64,000 nt of DNA, from contig WNNJ02003752.1 of NCBI GenBank assembly GCA_012934845.2, positions 62,001 to 126,000 of the forward strand, given 5' to 3'. Positions 1 through 12,200 of this stretch are shown here, piece by piece; within the stretch, counting starts at the first letter, position 1, and each line of letters starts with the position of its first letter. Source of the DNA: Pomphorhynchus laevis. Taxonomy: Eukaryota > Acanthocephala > Palaeacanthocephala > Echinorhynchida > Pomphorhynchidae. A program made the position numbers and the translations under genes. The notes below the pieces were generated by a model. It did no database searches. It was not told where the DNA came from and saw only the letters and a program-made list of their open reading frames with translations.

Positions 1-545
1 ATTGAAACTGATCACAAGCCGTTGCAACACATATTTGGTGAAAAGCGAAACCTACAAAAGACAGTTAATCATCGTTTGGTACGCTGGGCGACAATTCTAA
101 ACCAGTACAACTATACACTGCAATTTATAAAAGGAAGTGAGAACACGTTAGCGGATATGTTATCACGTTTACCACAACAAGAAAGTACACAAACTAAAGG
201 CGATGATGATCCGGTAATAGTACGAGAATGGACCACATAATGATTCGAATCAAGCTATTACCGTATTGAGACAAAGCGAAAGAAAACGCACACGACCAGA
301 AAGATTTGGAGCAAGTAGGCCGTGGTGAAGAGGTGATGTAATGTATGAACGAATACAAATGGCACAAAGCAACGTTTCGCCATGCAGATGCAACTTATTG
401 ATGTTCCGCTTCTTTGTTACACGACCACTGTCGTATGCTGATCGGCGGTGATTGTAGTATTACTTAATCATTACAGAATTGCTTATAAAACACTACTTGT
501 TGCTTTCAAAACAGTTTTTCGTGTTTTGTGCTGTTGACTAAAAAG
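1..545 (+). mobile_element. Ty3/gypsy retrotransposon remnant (RNase H end, pol C-terminus, probable LTR part)
   Basis: The first 240 bases encode the end of a Ty3/gypsy RNase H domain, with the typical DHKPL start, an RLVRW segment and an ADMLSRLP end. Bases 260-320 encode a basic, RP-rich tail like the end of a gypsy pol. The integrase expected between them is absent, so the element is internally deleted and broken. From about 330 to 545 the DNA is non-coding and may be part of a 3' LTR; I cannot fix its ends. LINE A copy 1 starts directly after it. The family call is firm, the LTR call weak. Confidence 0.8.
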
Positions 546-554
546 CTTCCATAG

Positions 555-2485
555 AGGACGATACGTTGCTTAGAAGAAGGTTTAACTTTGATCCTATTAG
601 AGTGGCCTTCTTTCAGGCAGCTATCCAACTCTTCCCCATAATTGGAATTGAGAGTTTGACCGAATTTAATTCCTACCTCTCATCGCAAGCTACCGCGATC
701 CTTTCGACTACCTATAAAGGTCGAATATACAATCCTACTCCAACAAAGCTCAAGGTCCTAGCTAAAATGTTGCACCTTCCCAATCTCTCTGTTTCCGCCA
801 GACATATCCTCTCGAATGAATATTGGAGCTCTAGATATAGGCTCCAGCTGAGCAGGGATAGGGCAAGCATTGCTCACCAAAACCCTTCTCAGGCTTCCTT
901 CTGGAAGATATTCAAGAAGGAGAAGTTTGTTTGCTGGAAGGATAGAGCCTTGGTTTGGATTGGTAGCATAGGCCTTGACAAAGTTTTAGAGGAGTCACTT
1001 TCCTTACATAATTATAGAGCTACTCATTCTCCCCAACCAATCCCGTCTTGGATGTGACTTCAGGAGTAGGGACTTATCTGTTACAGATATCCTTAACTCC
1101 TGGGACCACTCCCGGGCACCCTCAAATCCCAAGCCCCACTCTTTACTCAGGTCTGTCAGCTTTTGACATACAGTCATAGAGAGGAGGTCGCCATCACAAT
1201 GCTATTAGACTCCCATTTCGACATAGCGGACATCAACATCAGCCGTCGAGTTTTTTTTTACCTAAAACGAGATTAATCACTTGTCCTAAAGATCTGCGGC
1301 CCATCTCGATTCAAAACGCACTTATATCCATATACGAGAAAGCGCTTGCGCGTATAATCTGCGTTCATTTATGTAGGCGCAATTTGATCCCACCGAGTTT
1401 TCATGGGTTTGTCAAAGGGCGCTTGGTATATTCAGAAATTGGTGATGTGCATCAGTTTTGTCAGGATAATAGTCATCAGCTTGCTGTGGCTGTTTTTCTT
1501 GATTTTTCAGCTGCATTTGACTGGATCTCCATTCCCTTCGTTATCTCCTCTCTTAGGTCCCTCGGGTTTCCTGCGAGAATTGTTAACAGGGTGGAGATAT
1601 TGTTGTACACCAAGCGGTTCTACTATGAAGACGACCCTGATGCGCGTCAGTTCTACCCTATTACAGGTGTACCTCAAGGATCCCCACTTTCTCCTATCTT
1701 ATATCTTGCTGCATCCATTGTATTATTCAAGAATTTTAAACGTGATCAACATCTAGTGGTATATGCTGATGATACCACAGCCTTGTTCTCTGGACGCAGG
1801 TGCAAAGATGTAATCTCTGACATCAGCCGTTTCTTTTTAAGATTAAAAGATCAGTTGCCCCCATCCAATCTTATTTTAAACTCCTATAAATCACAGGTGG
1901 TTGTCTTTAATGGCGTTCCTGACACCAAAAAGAAACTTAAGAGACTAGCACTCTCTACACTCTCCTCCATTTTGCAGCATCAACCACTCCCCATCTTCAC
2001 GAGTCGAGTAAAATATCTGGGGTTCACCGTTACGGTGAATTGGTCGGCGAAAGCTGACCTGGATAGACTTAAACGTATCCTGAAGAAAGCTAGGTGGGCT
2101 CTGAAACGGGCCCAGCATCTGTCATTGAATGGGATAACCCAAGTGCGCCTCTGGGGTACTTGGGCTATCTCGGGATTAGTCTTCTTCTCACGAGGACGTC
2201 CCCCAGAACAAAGACTAAGGTTTCTCAAGCTCCTCATCTCGAGATTACCAACCATAGTCCGCCTTGACTGGACTCTTAGGTGTGTGAGAGACCCCGAATG
2301 GTTCAGTCAGAGGGCGGCGCGCTGGTGCGGCCGAGGGGCTCAGATCCATCTGGACCTGAGGCCGTGAATTATAAGTTGAAGATTTCAAAATACACGTCGT
2401 GAACAGCTTCTATTTTAAGTTGTCTTTTGTATGTTTTTGTTTCTTAAGTTTTTATCAGTTATATAGCTATTAATAAAACCCTTAC
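555..2485 (+). mobile_element. LINE family A, copy 1 (5'-truncated, R1/Jockey-like)
   Basis: This copy begins at the point matching about 44,017 in the full-length copy, at the endonuclease/RT boundary, and runs to an AT-rich 3' end. It is a typical 5' truncation from incomplete reverse transcription. Two frames cover it: 566-1,057 (endonuclease-RT linker) and 1,384-2,367 (RT and C-terminus). Small indels between about 1,050 and 1,380 break the frame relative to the full copy; one is an extra base near 1,050. No clear target-site duplication was found. Confidence 0.9.
1384..2367 (+). pseudogene. LINE A copy 1 reverse transcriptase, C-terminal part of ORF2
   Basis: The 327 residues hold RT motifs in order: DFSAAFD (palm motif A; the next residue is W where the full copy has R), GVPQGSPLSPILY (motif B) and VVYADDTT (catalytic YADD). 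A thumb and a Trp/Arg-rich tail follow, ending in DLRP. This copy keeps the last 30 or so residues that the full-length copy at 43,369 has lost to a frameshift, so it shows the natural ORF2 end. It is not expressed as a whole protein, because the frame is broken upstream and the endonuclease is missing. Confidence 0.9.
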
Positions 2486-3439
2486 TTACTAAATGACTCA
2501 AATGATTAATACAAAATTGCAACTGACATATTCGATACTCAAATTTGATACATTTTAAATAGTTGATAATGATCCATTATGGATAAAGAATTATCGGAGC
2601 TGGATCAAAGAAATAAGGAACATTTTATTGATATTTTTATCCTCATATTATTCGAAATTTATAAAAATAATAAAAATTAGTGTAAAATATTTGAAATAAA
2701 CAACGAGAGTGTTGATCCTTTGGAATATTGCAGTATATATTCTACTAATATACTGTAATATGTTGTTACACATCATTACTACTTTTTGATTAAAGCACTA
2801 TTTTTATTCCGACTGATGAAGACTAATTATAATTAATACTATATTAATACCCAATATGTTTTATTGAATGTTGATCTATTAAGAATTTTACCGTAAAAAT
2901 GCATTTTTAATTTTGTATTTAATTTAAATAAAAAGTAACAATTTATATCAAAATATTTTTTAAAACTTTGATGTTATATAACATGTCATACATGATTACG
3001 TAAATTTAATTTATTTTAAATTCCTAATTATATCAAGAGCTATGAAATATCCACTCTATATTTTTCAGTATTTTAAATAGTTAATAATGATTTATTATGG
3101 ATAAAGAATTATTGGAGCTGGATCAAAAAAAGAGGAAATTATTTTTGATATTTCAATAACTTCTGTTAGCATCTTTAGAAATTTACCTAGATAGCTGCAG
3201 ACCAGTGCCACCATAGCACTGTCGAATGATTTTAAATTGTTGATGATAATGATCCATTATTGATAAATAATTATTGGAGCTGGATCAAAGAAAGAAGGAA
3301 AATTTTATTTGATATTTCGCTAACTTCTGTTAGCATCAACAGAAAATTACCTAGATAGCTGCAGACCAGTGCCTCCATAGCACTTTCGAATGATTTTAAA
3401 TTGTTGATGATAATGATCCATTATTGATAAAGAATTATC

Positions 3440-3605
3440 GGAACTGGATCAAAGAAATAAGGAACATTTTATTGATTTTTTATTCATATTTCGCTTACCT
3501 CTGTTAGCATCTTCAGAAAATTACCTTTGAAGATGCTAACAGAAGTTAGCGAAATATCAAAAATAATTTCTTCTTTTTTATTTGATCCGGCTCCGATAAT
3601 TATTG
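3440..3605. repeat. Foldback (palindromic) element, family 1
   Basis: A direct repeat unit is followed at once by its reverse complement. The left arm contains the GGATCAAAG box and an imperfect GCTAAC-type hairpin. The right arm contains GCTAACAGAAGTTAGC and then TTTGATCCGGCTCCGATAAT. The centre lies near 3,525 in a short spacer around TCAGAAAATTACC. The arms are close to 80 bp with scattered mismatches. No open reading frame is present, so this is a non-autonomous foldback structure or an inverted duplication of a tandem unit. Confidence 0.7.
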
Positions 3606-3959
3606 ACACGATACAATTTCAATTGATAATTGGCATAAATTTCCAAGTATTTTCCTAAACGCGCATATCTTTTAATTTTATATTATTATATCCTAAATGA
3701 GATAACTTTTAAAGAATAATTGGAGCTGGAAGAAGGAAAATTTTATTTGACATTTCGCTAATCTCTGTTAGCATTTTCAGAAAATTAAATTTCTCCAAGT
3801 TTCTAGATAAATGCAGACCAGTGACTCTTTATCACTGTCGAATAATTTTTGATAGTTGATAATGAGCCATTATTGATAAAGAATTATTGGAGCTGGATTA
3901 AAGGAAAGACGTAGTTATTTTTGATATTTCGCTAACTTCTATTAGCATCTCCAGAAAAT

Positions 3960-4150
3960 AAGTAATAATATCTTTAAATAATTAAATAGTATACTATTTA
4001 ATAATAGTATATAGTATAATATTTAATAATAGTATATAGAATACTATTTAATAATAGTATATAGTATACTATTAGATAGTACACTATTTAATAGTATATT
4101 AATATACTATTTAATTAATTAGTAAATAGTATATTAATTATTTAATTAAT
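3960..4150. repeat. AT-only tandem repeat (TATAGTATACTATTTAATA-like)
   Basis: This low-complexity stretch is made almost entirely of A and T, with degenerate units of about 30 bp built from AGTATATAGTATACTATT. The units are themselves near-palindromic. It lies between foldback-family copies. Confidence 0.7.
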
Positions 4151-4692
4151 ATAATTAAATAATTATATAAAACTTTGATATAACCCTTTTTTGATATAAT
4201 GTGTATTATTTAATTTTTTGATATAACACTGTTTATATATGACAGTGTTTTATATTACCCTTTTATTATATAACACTGTGTTATAAATTTCGCATTTCAA
4301 AACATTTATTTATGACATTTATTTATTATAATATTTTATGTTGGACGATTAAGTCAGTATTCCAACAACTGCTATCTTCACTGAGATATAAAAAATAGAA
4401 TTTTTATTGTATTTCGTTAAAAATAGCTAATGTTACTATGTTAGTGGGATATTGAACTAAATTCTTTAAATAAATGAAAGATAATGTATAATACAATTTA
4501 CAAAAATAAAGGATATTGAAATGAAATTTATAAATAAATGCATTTTTGAAATAGTTGATAATGATCCAATATTGATAAATAATTACTGAAGCTGGATTAA
4601 AGAAAAAAAGGAAATTGTTTTTATATATACTTATATATTGTTTCTATACTGATCGGTATATTTGTCTACTTAATGTTAAGAGTTTACAAAAC

Positions 4693-4731
4693 TTTTTAAC
4701 CAAAGTTTCTGAACGAAAGTTTGGTTAAAAA
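4693..4731. repeat. 17-bp inverted repeat (hairpin)
   Basis: TTTTTAACCAAAGTTTC is followed by the loop TGAAC and then GAAAGTTTGGTTAAAAA, giving 17-bp arms with one mismatch. A 45-bp block just before it (around 4,651-4,695, with CGGTATATTTGTCTACTTAA) recurs near 5,000-5,040. Function unknown. Confidence 0.6.
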
Positions 4732-5492
4732 GTCTTGGGAAAGTGCCACACTAAAATACAGTATACGCTTCAACAATGTATTCACCAATTCATATATCTC
4801 TTCTAGAACAATAGTTTTTAAAAGCTATAAAATCGACTTTAGAATAAAAATCGTCATATCCGAATTTTTAATTATTTTGCAAATCGAAACAGTATAATAG
4901 CTTGGAAAGTTGACTCCTTTTGATCTAACTTTGATTTATACATCTCTTCTACAGTCTGTGTGCTGGTAAGTGAAGAGTTGACGATAGCGAATAGTTTACT
5001 TATCGGTATATTTATCTACTTAATGTTAAGAGTTTACAAAAACTTATTAATAATGGAATAACTGAGTGGTTCGATTTCTCAATTCTGCTAGAAACTTTTA
5101 TATTGAAATTTTTACAAAATTTTCTTAACATTCGACTTGTGATTGCCAACCAATAGGTGCAATCCTTACGGTTGGGGCTCTTCTAGCTTTAAAACTGATA
5201 CTTAAAATTTGGGCATGTAAACACTAATTAAACTCAGTAGTAAAATATAAACCTTCTATGCTTATAATCACATTATATTTTGATCTGACCTTATATCCAT
5301 TACAGAAATAAGTGATGAGAAATCCGGTTTGCTTAAAAATCAAATTTAAAAAGCAATTAATTTACTTTTTTATCTAAAGATTTTGTATCTTTATATTATT
5401 TCCTAATTCTAATCTAATCTACATGTAATGACATGTAGATTAGAACAAGATCGTGTTGTACATACCGATTTTAATTTTATTTAAAATGGCAT

Positions 5493-5578
5493 TTATTAAT
5501 AAATAATTATTGGAGCTGGATCAAAGGAAAGAAGTAATTATTTTCTTTGATCCAGCTCCAATAATTCTTTATCAATAA
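5493..5578. repeat. Collapsed foldback element, family 1 (copy A)
   Basis: The outer arms of a palindrome meet with almost no centre: a GGAGCTGGATCAAAGG arm joins a TTTGATCCAGCTCC arm. The matching site in copy B (48,545-48,740) keeps the full palindrome, 110 bp longer. Copy A has therefore lost the centre, or copy B has gained it. Confidence 0.8.
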
Positions 5579-5836
5579 TGGCTCATTATCAACTATTTAT
5601 CAACTACATTTTTTAAAGTAATTTTCTGAAGTAATTTTCTGAAGATGCTAACAGAAATTAGCGAGATATCAAAAATAAATCCTATTTTCTTTTATCCAGT
5701 TCCAAGAATTCTTTATTAATAAATGCCTTTTATTATTATTCTAATAATAAAAGGCTTGCTTTTTAAATTTGATTTTTTCTCGTGCATGACATATGCAAGC
5801 ATGACATATGGTGTTTATCATCTGTAATTAAAGTAA

Positions 5837-6050
5837 TTTTCTAAAGATGCTAACAGAAGTTAGCGAAATATCAAATAAAGTTTTCCTTCTTTCTTTGATC
5901 CAGATCCAGATTATCTTTAAGATACATTTTATTTAAATAGTTGATAATGCGCCATTATTGATAAAGAATTATTAAATCTGGATCAAAGAAGGAAAACTTA
6001 ATTTGATATTTCTCTAGCCTCTGATAGAATCTTCAGAAAATTACTTTCAA
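5837..6050. repeat. Inverted pair of foldback-family units
   Basis: A reverse-oriented unit (5,840-5,935, with GCTAACAGAAGTTAGC then TTTGATCCAG) is followed by a forward unit (5,950-6,050, with CTGGATCAAAG then a decayed hairpin). This is the opposite arrangement to the element at 3,440, with the GATCC boxes facing inward. A further reverse unit lies at 5,640-5,715. The same units occur in copy B near 48,800-49,210. Confidence 0.65.
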
Positions 6051-6559
6051 GATGAACAGTTTTCATTAATCAAACGGTCTACCTTTAAAACCATTTTGTC
6101 TCCAATCGGTTCAATGTATGTTCAATACGCGTAACTTGATTGTCGTAATGTTGTAATAACTGATTAATATATAAATTTGCAATATTCGATATTAGATGTC
6201 GAATTAGTTTTACCATAAGCAATTTCACTGCATAAACAGTTTCACTTATTTTAGAGCTCACAATTCGCTTTAAAGTTATCACCTGTTATATTTTTCTATT
6301 GATTAAAGGTCGCAGTTATAAATTTGAGTTTTTACTTCAATTACCACATATGAAAATCATTTAGTTTGCACTGTTTATTGCTCAGTGATTGTAAACACCG
6401 AAAATTGTGCTGACTGAATAAATTTGTTTTCGGCATACCTCGTCGGTATTCTTTTACTGCTAATTGTGTTAGTCGATTCTTGTTAAATGAATACTGGAAT
6501 AAAACGGAATATATTCAGTAAATACGAAATCATTTGCTTAGATGCATTCTATTTTGCTT

Positions 6560-6588
6560 AATACTCACACGATAAATACTCACACGAT
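6560..6588. repeat. 15-bp minisatellite, two units (copy A)
   Basis: Two units of AAATACTCACACGAT (the first lacks one A). The same site in copy B (49,722-49,765) has three units, so the number has changed since the duplication. Confidence 0.85.
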
Positions 6589-6709
6589 ATTGGAGCATTT
6601 TAACAAAAATAAGCTGTAAATGTAACACTATAAGTAGACTTGCGTGCGATATTATTTTATCCGCAAAAAAATATTTCCAAATCAACATATCATTTTAAAA
6701 TTATCGTAA

Positions 6710-7690
6710 TTACATGAATGGAATTGAGCTGGAATATGTCATGGGTTTTATGCCAGGATTAGAACTGCTGCAAGTTGCTTAATTTCGTAATCGAGATCGT
6801 GTGAGATTCAAGATTTCGTCTTTATTATTCATGCTGTCACAATTATTCGGAGCTGAAAATACAGTTATACATTGTTTGTCGTGCATAACGTTAACACCTT
6901 CTAGCTGCATTTCATGGCTACGAATGATATATTTAAGCTTGTCCTTTTTGCAAAACTTACCGGTAACATCTGGTCCAAATTGTAATCCAAGCCCCTTCTG
7001 CTCGGATGTCGTCTAATTTCCTGGCATGGATCAAACCAGAGAATATCGGTTATGATGCCAGTATCAGGTGGTTGACGATTTCTATCGATTTTACCCACAT
7101 CGTCCAAAGTAACATCAGTAGATGAAAATAATCCACCATGCATGACGGCTGCGGCGTTATTGAGATCATAGCACAATGGAAGATAATTAAATATTTCGGT
7201 AAATAATTTGAACATACGATCTTCGTATTTTGACTTGACCTCGCCCATAAATCTGTATATCTCGTTCACTGAAATCGTTTCGTGATTGCCTCGTGTCAGT
7301 AAGAAATGGTTTGGGTAAAGAAGCTTATATGCCAAAAGTAAAAATATGCATTCTGTACTAAACGATCCTGGGTCCACAAAATCTACATTGAATAAATATA
7401 GATTACCTGCAGAAGGAACCCCATAAAAATCAAATATGTTCAAAAGATCAAAATACTGTCCGTGAATGTCCCCACAAACTGTTAATTCTGAATCCGTTGG
7501 TATATCAACATGAATCAAAGTGTTCTGATTTCTAAAATGTTCTCTCGCTTGAATTCGGATCTGATAGGCATATTTTTTGTGCAATTTTTTGATTTCTAAA
7601 GTGTTCTGTCAATTGATTTACGAATGATAAAGTAACTGTCCCGTATTCATCGAGCTTAGGACCGTTGTAATCCAAAGGTACATCTATTAG
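6710..7690 (-). pseudogene. PPP5C-like: Retrocopy of serine/threonine protein phosphatase 5 catalytic domain (copy A)
   Basis: The encoded protein follows the PP5 phosphatase domain from the NGPKL segment before the domain to a KPM-Y C-terminus, with no introns. It is therefore probably a processed retrocopy of the host gene; the TPR domain is absent. Visible motifs are CGDIHGQYFD (metal-binding GDxHG), TRGNHET, MHGGLFS, ERNRQPPD-like DRNRQPPD, and IIRSHE. The GDxVDRG motif reads VDFVDPG, losing the Gly and Arg that PP5 needs. Frameshifts lie near 7,585 (just before HKKYAYQI), near 6,990 (in the RRG-QFGPDV segment) and near the C-terminus, where KPM-Y is in another frame. The 227-codon frame at 6,901-7,584 is the longest remnant. 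It is not a working enzyme. Confidence 0.88.
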
Positions 7691-8639
7691 ATTAAAATCG
7701 CATTACGACTTTGTAGTAGAAACCAGCTACGGCATCCTTCATGATTTCCATCACATAGTTCACACTCACAGCATGTCCGATTTAATCCTGAAAATTTTTA
7801 TATGTGCCAACCTGTTAATGTTAAAAATTAAAAAATTACCAATGTCATGTTAATAAATAAATTGTGCTTTGTTTTATTTAAAAAATATTGTATTTGTTGA
7901 AATATTAATTTTATAAATGATAAAAATTAATAAATGGCCATAAATTTAATTAGATAAATACTCATAATTTTTTATTTTATGTATAAAATTCTAAAGCCTA
8001 ATGAATTAATTGTGCATTTTGAAAATATTTACAGGTTTCCATTGTAAAGTGGGACACCTCCATTTCTGCTTGATGAAATCTATATGTCTTTTGATATGTA
8101 ATCTCGTTTTAGTCTTCCACTTACAACAGCATTTAGCTCCCATTGATCAGGAATACAACTATATTTATGCTTCCAGCCAGAATGGATAACGCCAAGGTTT
8201 GTTGCCTTATTGTCTAAACTTGCATACAGCTCACTACGATGCTATTTGTTTCATAAATTTGAAATTTCCTGAACGGGCTGAATCGTGTATTCGTAAGTTA
8301 TGTGGTAACAGCTGCAGAGATCTGCAACTTTTCAACTGCCTCGAAATAAATATTTTGCACTTTACTGTAAAAGTTTGCAATTATTTTATAATAATAAGGA
8401 TTTATTACACGTATTTGGCCCCGCTGTTATGTTGGGTAGAGGAGTTAGGGGCCGAAACCTGATAGCATATCAGTTCCTCCTGATGACCTCTAATCCTTAT
8501 TCAGATACAACGTTTGTTATTTATTAGTCAATTCATAAAAATGACTTATATTTTAAAGGTCCAGATGAGTTACCCATCGAATTTGCCGTTACGAACGGTT
8601 AAGAGTAGATATTATTCTTTACTGTTTGTCTTCTCAATA
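7691..8639. other. Intergenic DNA, copy A, no gene recognised
   Basis: This is AT-rich DNA with a more complex stretch at 8,030-8,470. The plus-strand frame 8,199-8,462 (87 codons) is unchanged in copy B, but it resembles no family I know, and an unchanged frame is expected in a recent duplication. A short Cys/His-rich reading at 8,030-8,075 is too degraded to name. Confidence 0.5.
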
Positions 8640-9258
8640 GTCCTTGAATGCTGAACATCTTGACAAAGCAGGATGTTCAAGTCCGCAATTCGTGCATTTT
8701 GGGGCTTGTTTGCATTGAGTGTCATGGACGAATTCATCAGATCCACACACTCCGCATTTCTTCTTCATACTACCGGTGGAGTTCCAGTGTCCCCACATGT
8801 GACACTTGTAACAATGTGGAAATGTAAGATTGTTCGTACTTGCAATTGTAAAGTTTAGATTGCAACCATAAAAGGATTGGATGCTGCATTATACATGAGA
8901 TGGGCATTGTCCTATTCGATATTTGCGAATGCAATAGGAAGAGTTTGGTCGTCTTTGTTTTTAATAAACCCAATGTTTTGAAGGAAATAACGCTTTTGAA
9001 TCTCAGCGATATCTTCTTTTTCTAGGTCGGGGATAATATTAGTAATCTTTACTGACGACATTATAGGCTTTGATACTGGAGTTATTTATGAGAACAATTT
9101 TCTTTGAAGAAATTAGCAAAAGATGTGGCTAAGTCCAAGGATACGAAGGATATCTTGTAGTAGTTATTCATCACTTTTGCCGAGTTAATTTTAACTCTAT
9201 TAGGTTGTATTTTAATAAATTATCTCAGAAATTCGTTAAAATACTGTTTTTCTTTCAT
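8640..9258 (-). pseudogene. LINE ORF1 (gag-like, CCHC) relic, copy A
   Basis: On the minus strand this matches the ORF1 of LINE A at protein level but is clearly another, older member. From 9,258 it reads YFNEFLR, VKINSAKVM, YKISFVSLDLATSFANFF, then a PIAFAN segment, an NAASNPFM segment, and three zinc knuckles. These are PHCYKCHMWGHW followed by a decayed fourth ligand, CGVCGSDEFVHDTQC and CTNCGLEHPALSRC. Several in-frame stops and frameshifts divide it. ORF1 proteins of this type bind the element's RNA. No ORF2 follows, so this is an isolated fragment. Confidence 0.82.
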
Positions 9259-12200
9259 TGGAATACTTTTAGAAAATGTATAATATAATTATATAATTAT
9301 AATCATATAATTATGATTATAAAATGTATAATGTAATTTTTAAATCTTTATAATTATAAATATAATCTTTATAATTATATCTGTTGTGGAAATCGGTAAT
9401 TCAATCGATCAAGTTAAATATTAAAATTAAATATTTAAATAATTTAAATATTACAAAATATTAACAGCAAAATATCTATCGAAACTATAAACTTATCGAT
9501 GATAATGTAACCAGTTTTATAATGCAAATGCATTTTCCCATTGCACTGATGTTTTAAAAGATTAATAAAAATTTAAATTATATTTTTTTAATTATAAAAC
9601 AGGTTACTTTATCATTGATAAGTTTAGAGTTTAGGTTTCGAGTTTAAAGTTTATAGTTTTTGCTGTTAATAATTTGCTGTTTATTTTTGATTAAAAATAA
9701 AACAATTTGATTAAATGGGTAATCATTAGAATAAAATATTTTATATTCAAGAATTATATTATTTTGGTATTCGTCAAGTCAATACAAGGTATTGCGTTGA
9801 AGGTATTTTTTCGAAACGGCATTGCTATCGATTTTTAGATAAACACGATAAAGTCAATAAGAAACTAAAACAAATCAACAACTGTTTGGTAGTTTTTACG
9901 ACTTGTCAGTAAATTTATTGAATAAGTTATAGCTCCCTTACTTGAGTTGGTAAATTTAGCTGTTAAAAAACTTATTATCCAGGTTTTCGGATAAACATTT
10001 TCGGATAAAATATATCTTTGCAATAAATGGTATAAATTCCTTGAGATGATAAAAAGGGTGTTTCTAAGAGTAAACATTTTTACATTGTAAATTTAGATGC
10101 ACTTTCTACAGATCCGTATTTCGGTATGCAATTATACTATAAATTTTTATGGGTCAGGGATATATCGGAATAAGTATTTACTTAAATATTTACGATTAAT
10201 AATTAAAATCAATAATTTATCTAAATTGATGAGTTCGTTTTATTCAATATGGTAATATAGCAGGATATTGAATCAGATAATAAACACAGTATATAATATG
10301 GAAAAATTAAAGTTTTGTATGCGATTCTATGTTGCATACAACATCTCAAAACTTTCCGTATTTGAAATAATGACATATCTAAAACAGTATATATTGTAAA
10401 AGAAAGAAATTGTGATATATGGGAGTAGAGAAATGTGGGATACGGATATGATGATAGTTTATCCAAAATGTCATTTTGTCATAGTTTTTTATAAATTTCG
10501 ATATTTACATGCTTTATTCAAAAAATAAATCTTGTATGAAAATACAGTGGTTATTATATGAATGTAATAATTTAGAATTTGAATGTCGAAATATTCCGAT
10601 TTTGAATTGATTTCTTTAATAAAACAAAATAATTCATATCCAATAATTGAGTATACGTATTTTATAAATTAAAAATAAAGATGAATAATTATAAGTAATA
10701 AATAATTATATAAGATTTTCGAATTTATCTTTTCAAATTTCGTTGGCAGATTTTTGTCTCCAGATAGCAACATTTCATGCTTCCCATAGTGCACTAAACG
10801 TTAAATATATATAATGTACTTAAATATAATTAAAGTACATTAATATAATGTACTATCGTGAATGTACTTAAATTAAGTTCTACACGCTTTCGTTAAATAT
10901 ATCCTCTAATGACTTTAGTAAATATCTCATGTTAATAACTCATTCATTAGCTGAGTATATGGACTAATCAGATCAGCGAACTGAGTCCGTATTTTATACT
11001 ATAAATAAATTAAGAATAAAGAGAAATAGTTACAAATAATAAATAATTATATAAGATATTATACAATTTATATCATGAATAATATACGATGCATTCGAAT
11101 AAGGATTATATGTCATTAGAAGGAATTACTGTTATCAGGCTTTGCTATTATTCCTCGACTCATCTTACTACTCGATTAATTGCTACAATATACATTTTGT
11201 TTTTCATTAACAAGGATGTTGAATTTGGAGACACCTTCACCTTATTTCAGACTTACACTCTTACAGACCAAGCGGTATCCATTAATCCCCATTTTTGAAA
11301 CTTGCTTTTTTAGTTGTTTGGGTAAAAAAACTAAGATTTTCCTACTAATTTAAAGTTATACTATGCGACGTAAAATACTTTTGCATTGTTTAGATGTTTA
11401 CGGGTCTAGTATACATATTATATCTATCGTTAATGTACTTAAATTAAGTTCTACACGCTTTCGTTAAATATATATCCTTCGATGATTGTATTAAATAGTT
11501 CATTTTAATAACGCATTTATTAGCAGAGTATATAGACTAATATGATCAGCAAACTGAGCTCATGTAATTTATACTATAAATAAATTAAGGATAAAGATTA
11601 ATAATTATAAATAAGAAAAATGAAGTAAAAAATAATATGAAAATGAAGTAGTTATTACATGGCTGTCATTATTTATAATGTTAATGTCGATATATTTCGA
11701 TTTTGAAATGATTTCTATGATAAAAACACAAAAGAATTAGTATTTAATTAAATAGTTTCATAATTTACTATAGAATGGCTAAGAAGAAAGATATGTGGCA
11801 GATTACTTTTAGTAAAAAATTATTTGGCTTAACAAAATCAAATTTACGTATTTTTTTTATCAATTTTGATATTTACATGCCACATTAAAAAATAAATAAA
11901 TCTTGTCTAGAATGATAATTAAATAAAAGAGATGTGGATAAAAGGATTTGGGATAAAGAGATGGGGGTTAAAGGATAGGGATAAACGAATAAGGGTTAGA
12001 TGACGTAGATTAATAAATAAGAGTAAAAGAATGAGAAAAGGGACGAGGAATATTTTATCCATATTCTCATTTTGTCAAAGCTAATATAGAATTTAAAAAT
12101 AATCATATTTCTGTGATTTTATAAGTTTAGATATTGCTTTATTCAAAGAATAAATCTAGTCAAGAAATGGTAGTAATTATCATTTGAATGTCAAAATTTG

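Larger units (their letters stand above)
2486..4804. repeat. AT-rich region with dispersed foldback-family units; no gene
   Basis: No coding sequence is recognisable. The region holds several copies of one repeat of about 180 bp, recognised by GATCCATTATTGATAAAGAA followed by a GGAGCTGGATCAAAG box and a GCTAACTTCTGTTAGC hairpin. Direct copies start near 2,571, 3,090, 3,250, 3,415, 3,855 and 4,563. Between 3,190 and 3,410 two successive copies also share a downstream block containing CTGCAGACCAGTGCC, so part of the array is a tandem. The rest is AT-rich filler. Confidence 0.7.

Noticed and set aside
8030-8160. Cys/His-rich reading (HCKVGHLHFC) like a BEL/Pao or gag zinc knuckle
   Set aside because: Too short, the fourth ligand spacing is unclear, and no other parts of such an element are adjacent.
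8199-8462. 87-codon frame conserved between the two duplicates
   Set aside because: The duplicates are too similar for conservation to mean selection, and no family was recognised.
11089-11298. 69-codon frame in copy A
   Set aside because: The frame is broken in copy B, so it is not a maintained gene.
11930-12030. G-rich stretch with GGGTTA and GGGATAAA words, like telomere repeats
   Set aside because: The words are irregular, there is no tandem period, and the block is inside a duplicated AT-rich region.
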